64,000 nt of DNA, taken from positions 1,302,001 through 1,366,000 of the forward strand of contig NZ_CP030261.1 of NCBI RefSeq assembly GCF_003312915.1. Direction: 5' to 3'. Made by a program: the position numbers and the translations under genes. Positions 59,662 through 64,000 of this stretch are shown here, piece by piece. Position 1 is the stretch's first letter; each line of letters starts with the position of its first letter. Source of the stretch: Flavobacterium fluviale (lineage in GTDB: Bacteria; Bacteroidota; Bacteroidia; Flavobacteriales; Flavobacteriaceae). The notes below the pieces were generated by a model. It saw only the letters and a program-made list of their open reading frames with translations, had not been told where the DNA came from and searched no databases.

Positions 59662-60893
59662 GGCAGTAAAACATTTAAAATCTCTTGGCTTATCCTCTCA
59701 ATCAAAGGCGTAGTAACCGAATTCCCAGCCTGCATGTACAATTTGCTATTGGCAATATTAGGCAGAATATATTTGTCCATTGGATATCCTTGAAATGCAA
59801 AACATTCTTTTGGCGTTAATTTTCGAATTCCGTAATCGTCTAAAATAAGCGGTACATTATGACCTCCTGTTCCCATGTTTGCGGTTAGGGTTGGACACAC
59901 CTGACTTTTATTTTCCCTTACATAAACTCTTCTCCATTGATAAATTGTATCTTTTGAAGTTATCGTTTTTTCTAATTCAGGGTAATATTGGTGGTCTTTT
60001 TTATAATAAAGATTATCGGCTTGTTTTCCTTTTTCTAAAATATCGTGAATTGTTCTCGTTAAAGGTATTGCTTCGGGAAATTTAAAATCGCCATGATTCG
60101 GAACTTGTTCTTTATCAAATGCAATAATAAAAATTCGCTCTCTATTTTGCGGAACATTCGCGTGCGTAGAAGAGTTCAAAACTTTAGTGTACGCTTTGTA
60201 ACCCAGCTTTTCTTCTAAGATTTCTAAAATTACCTTAAACGTATTTCCTTTATCGTGCGAAACTAAATTTTTTACGTTTTCAAGAAAAACTACTTTCGGT
60301 CTTTTGGTTTCAATAATTTTTTCAAGATCAAAAAACAAAGTTCCTCGCGTATCGTGAAAACCTTTTCTATTGCCGGCTATTGAGAAAGCCTGGCATGGAA
60401 AACCCGCACACAAAATTTGAAAATCGTCTGGAATATAATTTTTGATGCTCTTTTGGGTAATGTCACCAAATGGAAATTCACCAAAATTAGCTTGATAGGT
60501 TTTTTTAGAATCAGGATTCCATTCACTTGTATAGACACATTCACCGCCAATATTTTGCAGCGCAATTCTAAATCCGCCAATTCCGGCAAATAAATCTATA
60601 AACTTAAAATCGGATTTTTTAGAAGTTTTAAAAGGAACATTTTCTACTTCAGATTTCAATTGTTTTACGGCAGGATCAGCAAACAAGTCAGTGTTCTTTT
60701 TTCCATTTTTTTCCGCAGCAATTTCATTTAAATAAGTCAGCGCTTCTTCTTCGTAATGATTTTTTACGTCATTATGAAGATTATGTAAATAATGAGTTAT
60801 AACAGCTTTTTTATTGTCTTCTTCTTCTAAAGTTCTAATTTTAAGATTTTTATCGTCGAATTTTTCAATACTTGTTTTTTCTGCTGCCTTCAT
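59658..60893 (-). CDS. DNA (cytosine-5-)-methyltransferase
   Basis: A 411-residue type II C5 methyltransferase. ATG 60893 (MKAAEKTSIEKF) is preferred to the upstream in-frame ATG at 60986, which begins with an unconserved stretch and almost touches the neighbouring gene. Motifs: I FIDLFAGIGGFRIAL, IV with the catalytic Cys in CAGFPCQAFSIAG, VI VFLENVKNLV, VIII PQNRERIFIIAF, and X QAGNSVTTPLIERIS. The variable region between VIII and IX sets the target site, which I cannot predict. It is the first gene of the restriction-modification operon. The first 90 residues are extra, charged and helical. Confidence 0.94.
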   Translation of the reverse strand: MKAAEKTSIEKFDDKNLKIRTLEEEDNKKAVITHYLHNLHNDVKNHYEEEALTYLNEIAAEKNGKKNTDLFADPAVKQLKSEVENVPFKTSKKSDFKFIDLFAGIGGFRIALQNIGGECVYTSEWNPDSKKTYQANFGEFPFGDITQKSIKNYIPDDFQILCAGFPCQAFSIAGNRKGFHDTRGTLFFDLEKIIETKRPKVVFLENVKNLVSHDKGNTFKVILEILEEKLGYKAYTKVLNSSTHANVPQNRERIFIIAFDKEQVPNHGDFKFPEAIPLTRTIHDILEKGKQADNLYYKKDHQYYPELEKTITSKDTIYQWRRVYVRENKSQVCPTLTANMGTGGHNVPLILDDYGIRKLTPKECFAFQGYPMDKYILPNIANSKLYMQAGNSVTTPLIERISQEILNVLLP

Positions 60894-60995
60894 TTTTTTC
60901 GCTAAAATTATAAGGTGCAATTTATAAATAATAATCCGAAATCGGGAATTATATTTTTGCTCAAAAGATCCTGACTCCGCTTCCAAAAGGAACGT

Positions 60996-63467
60996 TTATT
61001 TATCCTTTTTTCCCCATTTAATTTTCATTTTTCCTTCATTGTCATAAGCTATTAAATGAAGTACGATACCGCGTTCGCGAACAGCTTTGCGTTCCTCTTT
61101 AGTCGCAAGATCAGCATCGTTTTTAGAATTTCGAAGCGGAATGGTAAGTGCAAGATTAGTGCCTCGGCCAAAAGAGTAAATTCCGTCTATGTCGAAGTTT
61201 AAAACGCTCGAGCTTATCGTTAATTTATTAATATCGACCTGTTCGCCTCGAAGATTAAGCGAACCCGATAAATCGCTGAAAGTAATATTCTCAACATCAC
61301 GTCGCGGAAAAGCAAACTTGCCAATTTTTACAATAGGGTCAAAGTTGAGCAGCGCACCTTGATTGACATTAAAATCTAATTTTCCTTTCATGGAGTTAAC
61401 AATCAAATCGCCATTGCTGTTCATTAAACCCACAACATTAGCATTGCTCGTTAGGCGCCCGCGAATATTTTTTGGACTAAAAGATTTGATGCCGAAGTTG
61501 TTGAAAGATCTTAAAAAACTTGCAATATCCACACGGCTAACCTGCGCTGTCGAACTAAAAATATAGTGGTTACCGCTTGGCTGAATGGCTCCATTAAAAG
61601 CAATACTGCCGCCAGAAGTCTGCAGTGTTCCGTTTTTGAGTAGTAACTTCGAATTCAGCATCTGCAGTGTTGCTTTTGTGTTAGTTGCTGTAAGAGAACC
61701 GTAAGTGATTTTATCGGCTTTAAGATTAATCACAGCAGTACATTTTTCGATAACCGATTTTAGCTGATTCGTAAAATTGACATTTTTCTTTTTTACTTGT
61801 TTTTTCTGAGCTGTTTTTTGAGACGGAGAATTTTTCAAAATGCCTAAAAATTGTTTTACGTCAATATTCGGGCAGTAAATATTCCAGTTTACGACCATTT
61901 TTTCTGGCGCGTCATAATAGAGATTCAGGAAATTATCGATTCTTCCGTCGATTCGGATGATGTTATTTTTATGCTTATAAGCTATTTTTTTGATGTAAAG
62001 TGCTTGTTCTGTAAACGATAATTGTACAGCCGTTTTTTCGGCATGAATATTTTTCGGAACATAATCGAACGTCGCATTATCAATATCCACTTCACCAGTT
62101 ATTCGCGGTTTGTTGATGTACAAATCGACAATATCAAATTGAAATTTTAAATTGGCTTTTGCATGCCCGCTTTCGAAATGAAGAATCTTTTCATTTGTCA
62201 TTCCGTTAAGTTTTGAAATGTCAAAATCAGAATTTACAAATCCAGTTGCAATTGGTTTTTCCAGATCATTAATAACCGCCTGCGGAATCTGCAGCGGAAT
62301 ATTTTCATAATCTGCTTTAAAACGAGTTAGAATAATAGCAGAATTTGGATCGCTAAAACCTTTTTCGGGTTTAAAATTATTGGTAAATATTCCTTTGAAA
62401 CTGCAATTGGTAAACAAACCATCGGGAATTGTAAGTTCGTTATTTCTAATATCGGCCTGAACCACAATCTTTGGGTCGCCTTCGGCATTAAGATCGCCAT
62501 TGATCGTACAATTGACTTCAATTGGTTTTTTTAAATTAAACTGATCGAGTTTTGAACTGATATTGGCCGACAATAAATTGGAAGCATTTCGCCATAAAAT
62601 ATGGGTTTCAATATTGATTCCAAAAAGCGAATTTTGTTTTCCGATATTGAAAAAAGCAATGATGTCAAAAGCATCAGAGCCAATTTTAAGTTTTTGGGTT
62701 TTAATGTTTATTCTTTGATGTTCTTCAGAATACGAAATGTCAAAATTTCCTTCGAGCATTTTTTCTTTGGAAAAACTTCCATGAACTGTATTAAAGGCTA
62801 GACTATTAATTTTTGTTTTTAAAAATAAATTCGTGTGCCAGTTTTCATCGTCATACTCAACTTTTGAATCTAAATCTGCTACATGAAAATCAAATAATTT
62901 ATGCCCCAGATGATTGTCGATAATAACATGAACGTTGTTGAGGTTTACTTCGTCAATTGTCGTTTCGGGTTTATCCTGATTGGTTTCGGTTTTTTTCTTT
63001 TTCGGTTTAAAGATGTTTACATTCGAATAACCATTTTCGGCTTTATAAATGTAAATCTGAGCATCGTTAATTAATATTTTATGAATATTGATTTCATTAT
63101 GCAGTAAGCTCCAAATGTTTAAGCGAGCTTCTATCTCGATGGCTTTTAATAAAGTATGTTTGTGACTCTGCCATTGATTGTCTTTTACTTCAACTTCTTT
63201 TAGTGCAAGAGTAAAATTCGGAAAACCAGTTAGAAACTTATAATGAAAGTCGGTAACATGGAATTTTCCATTAATATTTTCATTGATTTTATGATTGACT
63301 TTGGCAATAATTGCAGCTTTATTTTGATTGAAATAAACAGACAAAGCACCGCAGGCAATTAATAGAATCGCAATTAAACCCAGAATAAAAAATCCAAAGC
63401 GTTTGGCATATTTTTTAAAAGGGTCAGACTGAAGAAATGTTTTTATTTGAAGTAAAGTTTGCTGCAT
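60996..63467 (-). CDS. AsmA-family protein
   Basis: An 823-residue envelope protein. One N-terminal TM helix (about 26-47: FGFFILGLIAILLIACGAL) anchors a long periplasmic repeat structure. The AsmA N-terminal region (FHVTDFHYKFLTGFPNFTLAL near 70) and a C-terminal AsmA-like domain (about 590-790, with LDFNVNQGALLNFDPIVKIG) are visible. Such repeating-beta-groove proteins help move or position lipids between the membranes. The gene stands alone; the R-M operon follows on the same strand after 102 bp. Confidence 0.88.
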   Translation of the reverse strand: MQQTLLQIKTFLQSDPFKKYAKRFGFFILGLIAILLIACGALSVYFNQNKAAIIAKVNHKINENINGKFHVTDFHYKFLTGFPNFTLALKEVEVKDNQWQSHKHTLLKAIEIEARLNIWSLLHNEINIHKILINDAQIYIYKAENGYSNVNIFKPKKKKTETNQDKPETTIDEVNLNNVHVIIDNHLGHKLFDFHVADLDSKVEYDDENWHTNLFLKTKINSLAFNTVHGSFSKEKMLEGNFDISYSEEHQRINIKTQKLKIGSDAFDIIAFFNIGKQNSLFGINIETHILWRNASNLLSANISSKLDQFNLKKPIEVNCTINGDLNAEGDPKIVVQADIRNNELTIPDGLFTNCSFKGIFTNNFKPEKGFSDPNSAIILTRFKADYENIPLQIPQAVINDLEKPIATGFVNSDFDISKLNGMTNEKILHFESGHAKANLKFQFDIVDLYINKPRITGEVDIDNATFDYVPKNIHAEKTAVQLSFTEQALYIKKIAYKHKNNIIRIDGRIDNFLNLYYDAPEKMVVNWNIYCPNIDVKQFLGILKNSPSQKTAQKKQVKKKNVNFTNQLKSVIEKCTAVINLKADKITYGSLTATNTKATLQMLNSKLLLKNGTLQTSGGSIAFNGAIQPSGNHYIFSSTAQVSRVDIASFLRSFNNFGIKSFSPKNIRGRLTSNANVVGLMNSNGDLIVNSMKGKLDFNVNQGALLNFDPIVKIGKFAFPRRDVENITFSDLSGSLNLRGEQVDINKLTISSSVLNFDIDGIYSFGRGTNLALTIPLRNSKNDADLATKEERKAVRERGIVLHLIAYDNEGKMKIKWGKKDK

Positions 63468-63710
63468 TTAAAATTAATATTATGGAGTATTAAAGATACT
63501 ACAAAAAATATTAACATTTTATTGGTTTGGTTTTCAGTTTAATATGTCGTAAATTGAGTTATCAAAAAACATTATAGAGTTGATAATAAATGACAATACA
63601 TTTATAATGAAAACTAATTTAGTAATCGTGTTTGATTTGTTTTAAATTTTTAAATTTGTACTGTAGTTTGAAAGTTAAACATTCAGACATAATTTTAATC
63701 TTAATATATT

Positions 63711-64000
63711 ATGGCATTAGCAATAACAGATGCTACTTTTGATGAAGTAGTTTTAAAATCAGATAAACCAGTAATGGTAGACTTTTGGGCAGCATGGTGT
63801 GGTCCTTGTAGAATGGTTGGTCCAATCATTGACCAATTAAGCGATGAGTACGCTGGTAAAGTAGTTGTTGGTAAAGTAGATGTAGATGCGAACCAAGAAT
63901 TTGCTGCAAAATATGGTGTGCGTAACATACCAACCGTTTTGGTATTTCATAACGGTGAAGTAGTAGGAAAACAAGTAGGAGTAGCTCCTAAACAAACCTA
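63711..64000 (+). CDS. trxA: Thioredoxin, cut by the window end
   Basis: The first 96 codons of a thioredoxin: [20 protein letters not shown], then [16 protein letters not shown] with the redox-active WCGPC (Cys at about 32 and 35) and the cis-Pro loop in [13 protein letters not shown]. The protein normally has about 105 residues, so only the last 10 or so are missing. It is the general cytoplasmic disulfide reductase. A -7-like TAAATTTG lies at 63651-63658, 53 bases before the start. Confidence 0.96.
   Translation, partial: MALAITDATFDEVVLKSDKPVMVDFWAAWCGPCRMVGPIIDQLSDEYAGKVVVGKVDVDANQEFAAKYGVRNIPTVLVFHNGEVVGKQVGVAPKQT

Noticed and set aside
1..64000. tRNA or rRNA genes
   Set aside because: Reading the intergenic gaps I saw no cloverleaf with a GTTCRA arm and no rRNA-like sequence; a covariance-model scan would be the decisive test.

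Overview
The window looks like chromosome from a member of the Flavobacteriaceae, most probably Flavobacterium. The base composition is AT-rich. Many genes are preceded by the Bacteroidetes -7 element TAnnTTTG. Several gene forms are typical of the phylum: a MurF-alanine racemase fusion, a DNA polymerase III alpha subunit with its own proofreading domain, a long-tailed ribosomal protein S16, and many signal-peptide, lipoprotein and TonB-receptor genes ending in Gln or Cys cleavage sites.

Layout. 1-5.97 kb: a double-glycine leader peptide export locus, with two small precursors, a C39-peptidase ABC exporter, an HlyD adaptor and an S41 peptidase. 6-9.7 kb: tRNA methyltransferase, a four-helix-bundle gene between repeats, rimM-rpsP, a lipoprotein and an RRM protein. 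9.7-14.9 kb: leuC-leuD-leuA-leuB on the minus strand, with a different palindromic repeat in every junction. 15.5-20 kb: dnaE. 20-29 kb: outer-membrane barrels, an oxidoreductase, a prolyl oligopeptidase, and a TonB receptor with a His/Cys-rich small protein. 29-33.3 kb: murF-alr, mscL, asd.

33.3-38.9 kb is an accessory island. It holds SMI1/KNR4-type immunity genes, a frameshifted DUF4303-like gene, a chimeric gene remnant, a DUF6058-like gene and three paralogous lipoproteins. The asd terminator is repeated after each immunity gene. 38.9-41.4 kb: ferredoxin, NifU-domain protein and Mrp ATPase (Fe-S handling). 41.8-43.4 kb: an L,D-transpeptidase. 43.5-51.2 kb: a MacAB-like efflux operon with a small membrane peptide, diverging from an NtrC-type regulator and its kinase; a near-consensus sigma-54 promoter and two dyads lie between them. 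51.4-56.8 kb: an alkyltransferase-like protein, LysE-type transporter, trmB, ammonium transporter, an NTF2-like protein, a lipoprotein with three copies of a GHRCDI motif, and a hibernation factor. 57-60.9 kb: a restriction-modification operon (cytosine methyltransferase, putative restriction enzyme, HNH endonuclease). 61-64 kb: an AsmA-like protein and the start of thioredoxin.

A second layer is a set of dispersed imperfect palindromes of at least ten sequence types, nearly all in intergenic gaps. The most notable places are the peptide-export locus, the immunity island downstream of asd, the sigma-54-linked efflux locus, and the intergenic repeats. I saw no tRNA, rRNA, CRISPR array or complete insertion sequence.
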